Positions 22,764 through 32,712 are shown, counted from the stretch's first letter. The stretch: DNA of 64,000 nt from Spiroplasma endosymbiont of Crioceris asparagi (GCF_964020035.1 NZ_OZ026475.1:1-64000); one strand, 5' to 3'. Notes: generated by a model not told the origin, from the letters alone. A program made the numbers and translations.

Positions 22764-24086
22764 ATGAATAATAATGTATTAATGGCTGAAAAAAATGTCC
22801 TTGCAATAGCAATGCACTCAAAAGATGCCGGCTATGAAATTTTTAATGTTTTAAATCCTAATGATTTTTCAATTGAAAAACATGGTTTTATTTTTGCTGC
22901 TTTAAGAGAATGTTTTAATGATGTAAATACTAAAGATTATATTAAAATTGAAACAGTTTCTGAAAAATTAAAAGACAAAAATCAATTAGCCAAATCTGGT
23001 GGAATAGATTACCTTGCAGAAATAAGTGGATATTTTTATACTGATGAAGGTGTAGAAGATTTCATAAACATTATTGTTAAAAATTCTAAAATTAAACAAC
23101 TAGAACAAATTATTGAAAAAGTAAAAAATTTAATGCAAAAAGAAAATCCTGTACACGATACTATTTCATTTGCACAAAAAGAGATCCTCGACATTAGTTT
23201 AAATGAATCAAAAAATGAACCATCAAAAATCAATGCTGTTGTTGAAGATGTAATTACAAAACTTCATGAGTTAGAGGCTCGTGGTGATGATGTTTCGGGA
23301 GTTAAAACCGGATTTGTTAAATTGGACAACATTACTGATGGTTTTCAAAAAGGTGATTTAATTATTTTAGCAGCTCGTCCTTCAATGGGAAAAACAGCTT
23401 TAGCATTAAATTTAGCATATAATGCAGCAGAACAAATGACTGAAGGTGGAGTCGCATTTTTCTCATTGGAAATGCCCAAGGAACAATTAGTTGAGAGGAT
23501 TCTAAGTTTTAATTCTGGAATTAATGCTACTAATTTAAAATATGCAAAAAGTTTAACAAGAAAAGATTGATTAAATATAACTGATGCAGCAAGTGAAATT
23601 TCTAATTTAAACATTTATATTGATGACACACCAAGTTTAAATGTAATTCAATTGCAATCTAAACTAAGAAAGATGAAAAGAGACAATGATATAAAAATTT
23701 GTTTTATTGATTATTTACAATTATTGTCATCGGTTGATAGTGTTGGAAGCAGGGGGCGTCAATTAGAAGTTGCTGAAATTTCAAGACAATTAAAAATCAT
23801 TGCTAGACAATTAGGGATCCCAATTATTTGTCTTTCACAACTTTCACGTTCTGTTGAGAAAAGAGAAGATCATAAACCATTAATGAGTGATTTAAGAGAC
23901 TCTGGTGCAATTGAACAAGATGCTGATATTATTATGTTTTTATATCGAGAAGCATATTATGATGATGCTAAGAAAAATGATGATGTTCAAGAATCAGAAT
24001 TAATAATTTCTAAACACAGAAATGGGGCAACTGGTAGTGTGGAAGTTGAATTTACTAAATCAATCGGTAAGTTCAAAAATATTTAA
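22764..24086 (+). CDS. dnaB: Replicative DNA helicase
   Basis: Hexameric helicase that unwinds the fork ahead of polymerase III. The 440 aa protein has the N-terminal primase-binding domain (about residues 1-110, starting MNNNVLMAEKNVLAIAM) and a RecA-like motor with Walker A ARPSMGKT (204-211), VAFFSLEMPKEQL, Walker B IKICFIDYLQLL and SDLRDSGAIEQDADIIMFLYR. I start at ATG 22764, because an ATG at 22749 would overlap rplI and GGAG sits about 10 bases before 22764. TGA at 23568-23570 is Trp. Position after rplI matches Bacillus dnaC. Confidence 0.95.
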
Positions 24087-24093
24087 AATAATA

Positions 24094-24099
24094 TATAAT
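24094..24099 (+). promoter_or_regulatory. Promoter -10 of the lipoprotein gene
   Basis: TATAAT after dnaB, 21 bp before ATG 24121, with a GGCGG ribosome-binding site between, similar to that of dnaN. Confidence 0.55.
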
Positions 24100-24120
24100 A
24101 TTTACTAATAGGCGGAATTC

Positions 24121-25146
24121 ATGAAAAAAATACTTTTATCTTTATCTTCAATTATCTTAGTAGGAACAACAGCTGTTTTAACATCATGTTCAATGAAATC
24201 AACTACAATAGATATTAATGTTAAAGATTCAAAAAACGAAGATTTTGGTTTTACTTTTAAAGGAGATGGAATAATTCAAGGGTTTGCACAAGAATTTTTG
24301 GAACTTTTTACCTTCAATAAAGAGAGCTATCAAGGAATTGATAAAGAAGATCATATTAAGAAACAAATTGATAAATTGGGGCAAGATGCCGTTAACAAAT
24401 ATTCATTTCTTAACTGATTAAATAACAAACCAAATTTATCACCAGTAGAAAAAGATATTCAAAATGATTATTTTGGAACAAACAATTTTTTAACAAAAAC
24501 TTTAACAATCGAAAATCACAATGATAAAACATTTGGTACATCAACACCTTTAATTCAAATTCATAAAGAACAAGATAAAGACAAAAAAGATGTATATAGC
24601 AAATTAAAAGATTGAAATTCAATTAATAAATTTAACGAGAAAAAAACTAAAGATTCATTTGAAAAAACAGATCAAAAATTGTCTTTTTTAGGCAAAAATG
24701 CAATTGAACCAATTAACAATGGCGAAATAAAAACTCTTTCTGATGAAAAGCAACAAAATAAACTTCACGATTTAAAAAAAGAAGGCTTCAATATATATCA
24801 CAAAGATGACAATAGTAGTCCTGAACTTAGCAATAATGTTTATTTTTACAATGTTGGTGAAGTTGATATAAATATAAATGTTTTAGATCCACAGTTAAAA
24901 AATTCTAAAAAATACAATGTTGAAGTTAAATTACCAAGCACTTTTGTATACTTAAGGTTAGTTTCTAAAACTTCTAAAGAAGATGCTAAAAATACTTTTT
25001 ATTGATTAGAACCCTTTGCATATGGATTTACAAACTCCCAAGAAGATATTTTGGATTCAAGTGGCTCATTTAAAAATTTTAAAAACATTTTTAAGGATTG
25101 TGGTGCTATAAATTACACAGTTGATTATGATAAAAGCACAAACTAG
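24121..25146 (+). CDS. Predicted surface lipoprotein of unknown function
   Basis: A 341 aa protein with a Lys-Lys N terminus, a hydrophobic signal segment (residues 4-20) and a lipobox ending at Cys23 (VLTSCSM), so it should be lipid-anchored on the outer face of the membrane. The mature part is hydrophilic, rich in Lys, Asp, Asn and Ser. I do not recognise a family. Three TGA Trp codons (near 24415, 24613 and 25003) break it into pieces under the standard code. Its last 20 bp overlap the ung start. It has its own promoter. Confidence 0.85.
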
Positions 25147-25783
25147 ATTTCCACAAAATTGAATAAAACTTTTAGGAAAAGAATTTACGTTTAAAATTGA
25201 TAAAATTTTAAACAGTGTAGATTCTTTTTTTCCTTGTGAAAAAGACATTTTTAAAATATTTAATATATTAGAACCAAAAGATATAAAAGTTATTATAATT
25301 GGTCAAGATCCATACTATAAAAAAGGTCAAGCAACAGGAATTGCTTTTAGTGTAGAAAACAATATTAAAATGCCGCCCTCACTTAAAAATATTTTTAAAG
25401 AATTAAAAAATGATTTAGGAATTGACCATTTTAAAAATAGTAATTTAACTGGTTGAGTTAAACAAGGAGTCTTTTTATTTAATGCAATATGAACCGTTGA
25501 AAACGAAAAACCTGGGTCTCACAAAAACATTGGATGAATTGAATTAACGATTGAGTTATTTGATAAATTATATGAATTTAATCCACATATTATTTTTTGT
25601 GCATGAGGTAATGAAGCTAAAAACATCATTAAACGTTTAAGGGTTAAACCAATTAACTTAATTGAAAGTTCGCACCCATCACCCTTAGGATTTTATAAGG
25701 GTTTTAGCGGATCAAAACCATTTTCAAAAATAAATGAAATTTTAATAAATAATGGTGATAAAAAAATAGATTTCACACTATAG
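25127..25783 (+). CDS. ung: Uracil-DNA glycosylase
   Basis: Removes uracil from DNA, the first step of base excision repair. The 218 aa protein carries the water-activating motif GQDPYYKKGQATGIAFS, the uracil-recognition region VFLFNAIWTVE with its Asn, and the C-terminal SSHPSPLGFYKGF with the catalytic His. At least six TGA Trp codons hide the gene completely from a standard-code reading. The start ATG lies 20 bp inside the lipoprotein gene in another frame. The length is typical of the family. Confidence 0.94.
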
Positions 25784-25794
25784 TTATTTTGTTG

Positions 25795-25800
25795 TAGAAT
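25795..25800 (+). promoter_or_regulatory. Promoter -10 of the ECF S-component gene
   Basis: TAGAAT with TG one base upstream, and TTTCAC at 25771-25776 as a possible -35 with 18-bp spacing. Transcription would start near 25807, on the Shine-Dalgarno itself, so the leader would be extremely short unless there is read-through from ung. Confidence 0.45.
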
Positions 25801-25902
25801 AGTAGAAAGGAGTTTTATATGTTGTCATTTATAGATAAATTAAATATACTTCAAGGTTCAAATTTAGCACTTTATACATCAATAGCACTCCTTTCTACTA
25901 TT
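25798..25902 (+). repeat. 16-bp perfect inverted repeat masking the ECF gene ribosome-binding site
   Basis: AATAGTAGAAAGGAGT (25798-25813) is the exact reverse complement of ACTCCTTTCTACTATT (25887-25902), with 73 nt between. The left arm contains the AAAGGAG Shine-Dalgarno of the ECF gene; the right arm lies inside its coding sequence, around codons 23-28. In an mRNA read through from ung the two arms would form a 16-bp helix that buries the ribosome-binding site. Confidence 0.85.
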
Positions 25903-26724
25903 GCATTGTATTTTGCATATAATGCAATATCTTATTGAGTTTTAAAAGAAAGATATCACGGTATCCGCTTTACAACTAAAAACATTACTTATATAACAAT
26001 GCTTATTGCAGTTAGTGTTAGTGTCACAATTGTTATTTGTTTAATTGCGCCAGTTGCTGTAATACCACCAATAAGAATTGGGATTGAAGCAATACTAGTT
26101 AAAATTTCAGGAATAATTTTTGGTCCAATTGTTGGGGTTATAGTGGGTTTCATAACAGAATTATTAGTAATGCTTTTTGTGCCATCATATGTGCATATAG
26201 GTTATGTTTTATGTGTTGTATTTTTTGGATTTATTGGAGGGGCAGCACACTCATTTAATAGAGCCTCAAAAGGTAATGTTTATATTCTATTTGGTTTAAT
26301 CAATTTATTTATTATTGTTTTTGCCGCAGTAATTATTTTCTTATATAAAGAATATGACAAACCAATTGAGATTTTACAATGAAAAATTAAAGGTCAATAT
26401 TTTGGATTTGTTTTTTCAGGGACAATTCTAATTACTTTAATTGGTATTTGAATTACATTTTGATTTTTAATTTTAACTGATAAAAAAGATACGGCAAAAG
26501 AAGTAATGTTTATTTTATTTTTAGCTACAATTGCAGAGTTTGTGGCAACATCAATTGTTTCTTCATGAGGAGATGCCGGATTATTTAATGCATCAGATAG
26601 TAGTGGATATAATGTTATGTTATTAACAAGATTAATTTCAGCACCATTTAAAATTCTTTTTAATACTTTAATACTTTACTTTACATATAAAGCAGTAAAT
26701 CCATTAATTAAAAGGGACTATTAG
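25819..26724 (+). CDS. ECF transporter S component, FolT-like
   Basis: A 301 aa integral membrane protein with about six or more hydrophobic segments. The central part, RIGIEAILVKISGIIFGPIVG followed by VIVGFITELL, resembles the folate-type (FolT) S components of energy-coupling factor transporters, which bind a vitamin and use a shared EcfA/A'/T module encoded elsewhere. The protein is longer than typical FolT because of an extra N-terminal membrane segment. Folate is the favoured substrate but unproven. Start ATG 25819 follows AAAGGAG, which can be masked by the inverted repeat described separately. cysS follows 1 bp after its stop. Confidence 0.75.
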
Positions 26725-26725
26725 T

Positions 26726-28030
26726 ATGAAATTGTTTGATTCTTTAAGCGGAAAACTAGTAGATTTTGAAAAAGATAAAGTGTCAATTTATACTTGCGGA
26801 CCAACTGTATACTCAAACATTCACATCGGAAATGCAAGACCATTAATATTAACAGATGTTTTAAGAAGATATCTAGAATATAAAGGTAGCGATGTAAATT
26901 TTATAATGAACATTACCGATATTGATGACAAAATCATTAATAAAGCTTTTGAAGAAAACAAGACAGAAGAACAAATAACTCAAACATATATTGATGAATT
27001 TTTAATGGATTTAAACAATTTAAATATTTTGACACCCAATCAATTAGTAAGCGTTTCTAAGAATATTGAAATAATCAAAAATTTTGTTATGTCATTATAT
27101 GAATCAAATAATGCTTACAAAACAGAGGATGGAATATTTTTTGATATTAAAAAAAATAAAACAGAGTATGGGAAAATATCTAAACAAAAAATTGATCAAT
27201 TAGAAGTTAGTTCTAGAAAAGAAATAAATACTAAAATAAAAAGAAGTCCGCAAGATTTTGCAATTTGAAAATTTACCAATAAAGGAATTCAATGAGAATT
27301 TGATTTAGGTAAAGGAAGACCAGGCTGGCACACCGAGTGTTGTGCTATTATTGACCATTTTTTTAAAGATACTATCGATGTACATATTGGTGGGGTTGAT
27401 TTAAAATTTCCTCATCACGAAAATGAACGAATTCAATTCGTTGCAAAAAACAATAAAGAACTATCAAATATTTGATTACATAATGGTTCTTTAAATATAA
27501 AAAATGAAAAAATGTCAAAGTCTTTAAATAATATTATTTTAGTTAAAGACTTTGTTAAAAGTTATTCTGCAAACACATTAAAATATTTAATGTTAAAAAA
27601 CAATTATTCATATCCATTAAATTTTAGTGAAAAAGATATAGAAGACGCAAATAAATGAGTAGAAAAAATTTCTACATTATTTAAAAAAATAAATATTTTA
27701 CTTGTAACTGAAAAATTTGTTGAATCAAAAAAAAATTTTGAAAATGAATTTCAAAAACACATGGATAATAATTTAAACACTAGTTTGGTTATTTCTATGG
27801 TTGATGAAATTATTAAACAAATTAACAAAGATATTAGCAAAAATATTTTTGTTAATGATTATATTTACTTACTAAATATCATTGAAATTTTAGGATTTAG
27901 TTTTTCTACTCCTAAATTAGAAAATGAAGATTTAGAAAAAATAAAATTATGAAAAGCAAAAATCAAACTAAAAGATTTTAAAGAAGCAGATAAAATTAGA
28001 GAAGAATTAATTAATAAAGGAATAATGTAA
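26726..28030 (+). CDS. cysS: Cysteinyl-tRNA synthetase
   Basis: Class I synthetase charging tRNA-Cys. The 434 aa protein has the HIGH-type motif HIGN at residues 33-36 after [10 protein letters not shown] (a zinc-ligand Cys is in TCGPT), the zinc-site region [27 protein letters not shown], and KMSKS at residues 262-266. Several TGA Trp codons interrupt the middle under the standard code. It begins the stretch cysS-rlmB-sigH-rpmG-secE-nusG, which follows Bacillus order (mrnC and yacP missing). The stop overlaps the rlmB start by one base. Confidence 0.95.
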
Positions 28031-28746
28031 TGAAAGATTATATATTTGGAAGAAAAGCAGTTTTAAATGTAATTAAGAATTATCCAAATATAATTCAAAA
28101 AATCATTATTCAAGATAATTTAAAACTAGACAAATATGAAGAAACTATTTTAAATAATAAATACAATTTAATTGAATACTTATCAAAATTTGATATTGAA
28201 AAAAAAGCACAAGGTTTAAATCACCAAGGTTTTTTGTGTATTCTAAAAGAATATAAGTACACTCATTTTTCAGAAATTACAAAAAATGGATGAAATACAA
28301 TTCTTTGTTTAGATTCAATACAAGATCCACAAAATTTTGGAGCAATAATTAGAAGTGCTGTGCTTCTTGGAGTTGATGCAATAATCATTTTAGATCACAA
28401 TCAAGCCATGGTAAACGGAACAGTGTTTAAAACATCTGCCGGTACTGCTAATGACATACCAATTGTTAAAGTTTCGAATTTAAGTAATGCACTCGAACAC
28501 TTAAAAAAATCAGGATATTGAATTTATGCTTCGGCTTTAAATGAACAATCACAAGATATTAAAGACATTTCTTTTAGTGAGAAAAAAGTAATTATTATTG
28601 GTAATGAAGGGAAAGGTGTAAGTATGAAATTATTAAAAAATTCAGACTTCATTTTTAAAATTAATACAAAAACAAATATTGATTCATTAAACGTTTCAGT
28701 TGCTGCAGGAATTATTCTTTATGAATGCAGTAAAAGTAACAGATAA
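28030..28746 (+). CDS. rlmB: 23S rRNA (guanosine-2'-O-)-methyltransferase, SpoU family
   Basis: A 238 aa SPOUT methyltransferase, usually modifying G2251 of 23S rRNA. An N-terminal substrate-binding domain (FGRKAVLNVIKNYPN) precedes the knotted catalytic domain: LDSIQDPQNFGAIIRSA, VIIIGNEGKGVS and LNVSVAAGIILYE, the three SpoU motifs. TGA Trp codons occur near 28291 and 28519. The start overlaps cysS by one base. The last 26 bp overlap the following sigma-factor gene. Specificity is assigned from synteny with Bacillus yacO (rlmB). Confidence 0.9.
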
Positions 28747-29332
28747 AGTTTTTTACACAACTCTTCTAGATTCATTCTCATATTTAAATCACGATGAATG
28801 TATGACAATTGTTAATAATGCAAAAAAAATTATTAATGGTGAATGATATAAGATTGGAAAAATAGGACTAGATAAAGAAGACTTAACATTTTGTTTTTGA
28901 AAGTCTCTTGTAGAAATAAAAAACAGATATAAAATAAAAAATTTTCTTGAATTAAAAAAATGTATAAATTTTATTTATAAAAGAAGATTATTAGATTACA
29001 TAAGAAAATTTAATAGAAAAAAGGATATACCTATCCAACAAGCAATTCAAAATTTTAGTTATCAAAATGACTATGATGCATATGCTTATAAAATTGATGA
29101 AGAAACCGCAAAAAAAGATGATCTTGAAGAAAAAATGATTTTAAAAATTTTTATAAAAGAATATTTGGAAAGAGAAAAATCTAAATTAAAAAAAGAAACA
29201 TTAAAACTAATTTTACAAGGTGAATCGCGAAAAGATATTGCTAATAAATTATTAATTTCGACAAAAACTATTAAAAGTTATTGAGATGAATTTATAGCAT
29301 TCGCAAAAGAACTTTTTAAATTTAAAAAATAA
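28721..29332 (+). CDS. sigH: SigH-like alternative RNA polymerase sigma factor
   Basis: A 203 aa protein in the exact Bacillus sigH position (rlmB-sigH-rpmG-secE-nusG). Region 2 is recognisable as FWKSLVEIKNRYKIKNF, then KCINFIYKRRLLDYIRK and KKDIPI, which aligns by eye with the SigH segment containing ITRQIITAIK and KHIPL. The C-terminal region 4 helix-turn-helix is about residues 162-192 (LILQGESRKDIANKLLIS, then KTIKSY). Three TGA Trp codons prevent any long standard-code frame, so it is easily missed. ATG 28721 lies inside the rlmB end, after AGGA. M. genitalium has a comparable factor (MG428) linked to recombination genes; the role here is inferred. Confidence 0.8.
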
Positions 29333-29351
29333 ATGTTATTATAAGTATGAT

Positions 29352-29377
29352 AAAGCAATACTCGTATTGCTTTTTTA
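29352..29377 (+). terminator. Terminator-like hairpin between sigH and rpmG
   Basis: AAAGCAATAC and GTATTGCTTT form a near-perfect 8-10 bp stem, followed by six Ts. It separates sigH from rpmG, so rpmG-secE-nusG needs its own promoter or read-through. Confidence 0.8.
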
Positions 29378-29398
29378 ATTGAAAAAATTAAGGCAGTA

Positions 29399-29557
29399 AT
29401 GAAAGAAAAAAGTAGAAAAATTATTCTTATATGTGAAAAGTGTGCGTCAAGAAACTATAATTTCTTAAAAAGTACAATATCAGTTAAAGAACGTTTAGTA
29501 TTAAAAAAGTTTTGCAGTAAATGTAATGAAAGAACATTACACAAGGAGACAAGATAA
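29399..29557 (+). CDS. rpmG: Ribosomal protein L33
   Basis: A 52 aa 50S protein. It keeps the four-Cys zinc ribbon: CEKC near residues 12-15 and CSKC near 40-43, with the conserved end ERTLHKETR. It is too short for many ORF callers. ATG 29399 follows AAGGC. The position before secE is the standard rpmG-secE-nusG order. Confidence 0.93.
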   Translation: MKEKSRKIILICEKCASRNYNFLKSTISVKERLVLKKFCSKCNERTLHKETR

Positions 29558-29561
29558 CATT

Positions 29562-29918
29562 ATGACTAAAGAAGAAAAAAAAATACTGAAGAAAGAAATT
29601 AAAGAAAGAAAACGTCAAGAAAAATTAGCCATGAAACAACAATTGCTTGGTGGTTATGAGGACAAAGAAAAAAACAAAGAAAAAATTGTTGATGATTTTA
29701 AAAAAGAAAAAAGATCTAAAAGAATTATTAGATGAGCTTCTTTAAAAGAAACACCAATTAAACTTGTTAAAGAAGCAAATAAAATTAAATGGCCAAAAAG
29801 AAGAGTTTTAGGAATGAAATTTCTAACAATTGTAATTTTTATATTTATATTTGCAGTATTCTTTTATGGTGTTGACCAAGCTTTAGAACAATTATTTGCT
29901 ATTTCAAAAATAGTGTAG
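29562..29918 (+). CDS. secE: Preprotein translocase subunit SecE
   Basis: SecE is the clamp-like membrane subunit of the SecYEG channel. The 118 aa protein has a long, highly charged cytoplasmic N terminus (about 65 residues of Lys/Glu), the amphipathic helix KLVKEANKIKWPKRR and one C-terminal transmembrane segment (LTIVIFIFIFAVFFYGVDQ). The start is ATG 29562, placed by AAGGAGAC overlapping the rpmG end; an ATG at 29526 falls inside rpmG and is rejected. One TGA Trp near 29732. nusG follows directly. Confidence 0.92.
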
Positions 29919-29925
29919 GAGAAAA

Positions 29926-30552
29926 ATGAGAATAGAAGATTTAGAATTATTTGAAGAATTAGATTCTTACAAGGGACAATGATTTGTTATTAATTGCAAT
30001 AGCGGACATGAAGATAAAGTTAGAGCAGATTTACTGCAAAAAATTGAGACTTCAAATTTAGGAGATTGAATTTTTGATATTAAAATATCAAAAGTTAATG
30101 TTTTAAATAAAAACAAAAAAACAGTAAGTAAAAACATGTTTCCGGGTTATTTATTTATTAACATGATAATGAATAACGATACATGGTTTATTATTAGAAA
30201 TACTCCAGGTGTAACAGGTTTTATTGGTTCTTCAGGAAAAGGGGCAAAACCATTTCCAATTACAACAGAAGAAATTATGAGAATGTTGGGATTTGAAAAC
30301 AAAGATGAAAAATTGAATTTAAACCAAAAAGAGGTTTCAGGATCATCTGTAATCAAAAAAGAAAAAGTTGTTTATGAAACAAATCTTAAAAAAGGAAGTA
30401 GAGCACTTATTAAAAGTGGGCCATTCACAGATATGGATGGTAATGTTTTAGAATTAGACTTTGAAAAAGGAATTGCTATTATTGAAATTGAAATGTTTGG
30501 TAGAGCTACTCCTTATGAAGTAGAATTTAAAAATCTAGAATTAATTAAATAA
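29926..30552 (+). CDS. nusG: Transcription termination/antitermination protein NusG
   Basis: NusG binds RNA polymerase and modulates pausing. The 208 aa protein has the NGN domain (WFVINCNSGHEDKVRADLLQK, then KNMFPGYLFINMIMND, RNTPGVTGFIGSSGKGAKP) and a C-terminal KOW motif (GSRALIKSGPFTDMDGNV). TGA Trp codons at the N terminus hide the true start. ATG 29926 follows AGGAG at the end of secE. Confidence 0.95.
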
Positions 30553-30596
30553 TTTTAATTATTGTTTTTTTTTGATATTATTAAAAGAGTTAAATT

Positions 30597-30631
30597 GTGG
30601 AAGATGTTTTAAAAAATATCGTTAGGACCAC
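30597..30631 (+). promoter_or_regulatory. Leader hairpin upstream of rplK (candidate L1 autoregulatory site)
   Basis: GTGG (30597-30600) can pair with CCAC (30628-30631), enclosing an inner stem GAT-TTTT with AAAA-ATC and a strongly asymmetric internal loop (GTTAGGA on one side). In many bacteria the L11-L1 operon leader carries a target for L1 that mimics the 23S stalk. This hairpin is in the right place, but I cannot verify the specific L1 contact bases. Confidence 0.4.
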
Positions 30632-30651
30632 AGCGAAACGGAGGGGTTATC

Positions 30652-31083
30652 GTGGCAAAAAAAATTAAACGTATAGCAAAATTAGAATTTATGGCAATGA
30701 AAGCAAAACCGGGTGCAGAATTAGCATCACTTGGAATTAACATGCCTCAATTCACACAACAATTCAATGACGCTACAAAAGAAAGAGCTGGAGAAGTTGT
30801 TCCAGTTATTATTACAGCGTATGACGATAAATCATTTGATTTTATTTTAAAAACAGCACCAACTGCTTTTAAAATAAAACAATTATTAAACATTCAAAAA
30901 GGTGCACAAAAATCAGGAACAGAAGTTGTCGCTACAATTTCTCAAAGTCAAATAAAAGAAATAGCTGAATATAAATTACCAGATTTAAATACTGATAATA
31001 TTGAAGCAGCCATGAGAATTGTAGAAGGTACTGCAAAAAACATGGGTGTTAAAATTGAAGGGAAAGAAGAGGTAAGTAAATAA
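30652..31083 (+). CDS. rplK: Ribosomal protein L11 (GTG start)
   Basis: L11 is part of the GTPase-associated centre of the 50S subunit. The 143 aa sequence has an N-terminal domain with [22 protein letters not shown] and a C-terminal rRNA-binding domain with [12 protein letters not shown] and the conserved end region [18 protein letters not shown]. The start is GTG 30652, well supported by the strong GGAGGGG 5-6 bases upstream. rplA overlaps by one base. Confidence 0.96.
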   Translation: MAKKIKRIAKLEFMAMKAKPGAELASLGINMPQFTQQFNDATKERAGEVVPVIITAYDDKSFDFILKTAPTAFKIKQLLNIQKGAQKSGTEVVATISQSQIKEIAEYKLPDLNTDNIEAAMRIVEGTAKNMGVKIEGKEEVSK

Positions 31084-31769
31084 TGGCTAAAAAAAGTAAA
31101 AAATTAAAGCTTGCTTTACAAAGTATTGATAGAAACAAAAAATATTCTATTGAAGAAGCTATCTCTTTAGTTAAACAAACATCTGTATCAAAATTTGATG
31201 GAACAATTGATATTGCATTTAATTTAAATGTTGATCCAAAACATGCCGATCAACAAATTAGAGGAGCAGTAGTTCTTCCTGGTGGGACTGGTAAATCACA
31301 AAAAGTTTTAGTAATAACTAAAACAAAAATGAATGAAGCACAATCTGCAGGAGCTGATTTTATTGGTGCCGAAGAAATGATTGAAAAAATTCAAAAAGAA
31401 AATTGATTTGGATTTGATGTAATTGTTGCAACACCAGAAATGATGGCACAATTAGGAAAAATCGGTAAAATTTTAGGACCAAAAGGATTGATGCCAAATC
31501 CTAAAACCGGAACAGTTACAATGGATGTTGTAAAAGCAATCGATGAAATTAAAAAAGGTAAAGTTGAATATAGAACTGATAAAGAAGGTAATGTACATTC
31601 AGTTATTGGTAAAGTATCATTTGCTAATGAAAATTTATTACAAAACTTCAATGCACTAGTTGATGTAATTAGAAGAGCTAAACCAGTTTCTGTTAAAGGA
31701 ACATATATTAAAAATGTTTCAATTTCTGCAACTATGGGTCCAGGAATTAAAGTTTTCTTAGAACAATAG
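31083..31769 (+). CDS. rplA: Ribosomal protein L1
   Basis: L1 forms the mobile stalk of the 50S subunit and often represses its own operon. The 228 aa protein has [34 protein letters not shown], and the signature [23 protein letters not shown] Trp follows QKEN (31404-31406). The start overlaps the rplK stop (ATAATG). A strong terminator follows; rplJ-rplL, which usually comes next, is displaced 3.8 kb by the glycerol genes. Confidence 0.96.
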
Positions 31770-31770
31770 A

Positions 31771-31794
31771 AAAAACGTCAATGACGTTTTTTTT
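31771..31794 (+). terminator. Rho-independent terminator after rplA
   Basis: AAAAACGTCA pairs with TGACGTTTTT, with a tight loop, and ends in a run of Ts. Confidence 0.85.
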
Positions 31795-31805
31795 GTTTTT
31801 AAATG

Positions 31806-31949
31806 AAATGATAATATAAACATATTGGAAAAAGTTCCAAAATAAATCTGAAATTTGGAAAATTTCAGATTTTTGATGTTAAATAAAATTGTGGATATTT
31901 TATAAAAAAATAAAATTTCTACATTTTAAAAATTGAAAGGATGTTTTAT
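31806..31949 (+). promoter_or_regulatory. glpF leader with two hairpins
   Basis: A -10-like TGATAATAT at about 31809-31817 could start a leader of some 130 nt. The leader holds TTGGAA-AAAG-TTCCAA (31825-31840) and, directly after, a 12-bp stem AATCTGAAATTT with AAATTTCAGATT (31845-31871, 3-nt loop) followed by a few Ts. The second hairpin resembles an attenuator. Bacillus glpFK leaders carry a comparable terminator controlled by GlpP, but no GlpP-type regulator is in this window. An A/T-rich stretch and a GAAAGG RBS follow. Confidence 0.5.
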
Positions 31950-32708
31950 ATGACTTTTATAGAATGCTTTCGACACTTTGGTGTTGAATTTATAGGAACA
32001 ATGTTATTAATAATTTTTGGTAATTCTGTTGTTGGAAATGTTTTATTAAAAAAAACAAAAGGTTATCAAAGCGGGTGATTATTAATCACAATTGGTTGAG
32101 GAATGGCAATAACACTTTCGGCTACTGTAACTGTAGCTTTAAAAAGTGATGCATTTGCTTCATTCAATCCAGCATTATCAATTGCGTTAGCCATATTTGG
32201 AAAAATGCATTTAGATTTAATGGCAATTTATATAGTTGCAGAATTGTTGGGCGCATTTGTGGGCCAATTAATTGTTGACTTAATGTATGCTCAACACATT
32301 AAAATTCATTTTAATGAAGCTGAAAGCAAAAAAATTGCTGCCGCCGATTTATTGGGTATGCATTCAACTGGACCAGCGCTAAGAAATGTGCCATTAAACT
32401 TTTTGGCAGAATTTGTAGCAACAACAGCATTAATTTTAGCTTTATTGGCAACAACTAAGGCCAACACCTTTGCTGACGTTAAATGATTTTCACCAATATT
32501 TGCAGGCATGGTTGTTGCTGTAATAGGTATTTGTTTGGGTGGATTAACAGGATTTTCACTAAATCCAGCAAGGGATTTAGCCCCAAGATTAGTCTATTGA
32601 ATGCTTTATAGAAAAGAAGGTTCTACTGATTGACAATATTCATGAATTCCAGTTGTTGCACCAATTGCCGCTGGCGTGATTATGGGTCTAGCATTAAGAG
32701 GTTGATAA
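31950..32708 (+). CDS. glpF: Glycerol uptake facilitator (aquaglyceroporin)
   Basis: A 252 aa MIP-family channel for glycerol. It has six hydrophobic segments and the two pore motifs NPA at residues 73-75 (SFNPALSIALA) and NPARD at 205-209 (LNPARDLAPRL); the Asp after the second NPAR is the usual mark of glycerol-permeable members. TGA encodes Trp at several points. ATG 31950 is preferred over in-frame ATG 31941 because GAAAGG at 31935-31940 needs some spacing. glpO and glpK follow, making a complete glycerol-use unit. Confidence 0.94.
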
Positions 32709-32712
32709 AATT

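Noticed and set aside
29526-29561. Longer secE start at ATG 29526
   Set aside because: It lies inside rpmG; ATG 29562 is preceded by AAGGAGAC at the proper distance.
31890-31898. DnaA-box-like TGTGGATAT upstream of glpF
   Set aside because: One mismatch to the reverse consensus, isolated, far from dnaA and in very AT-rich DNA.
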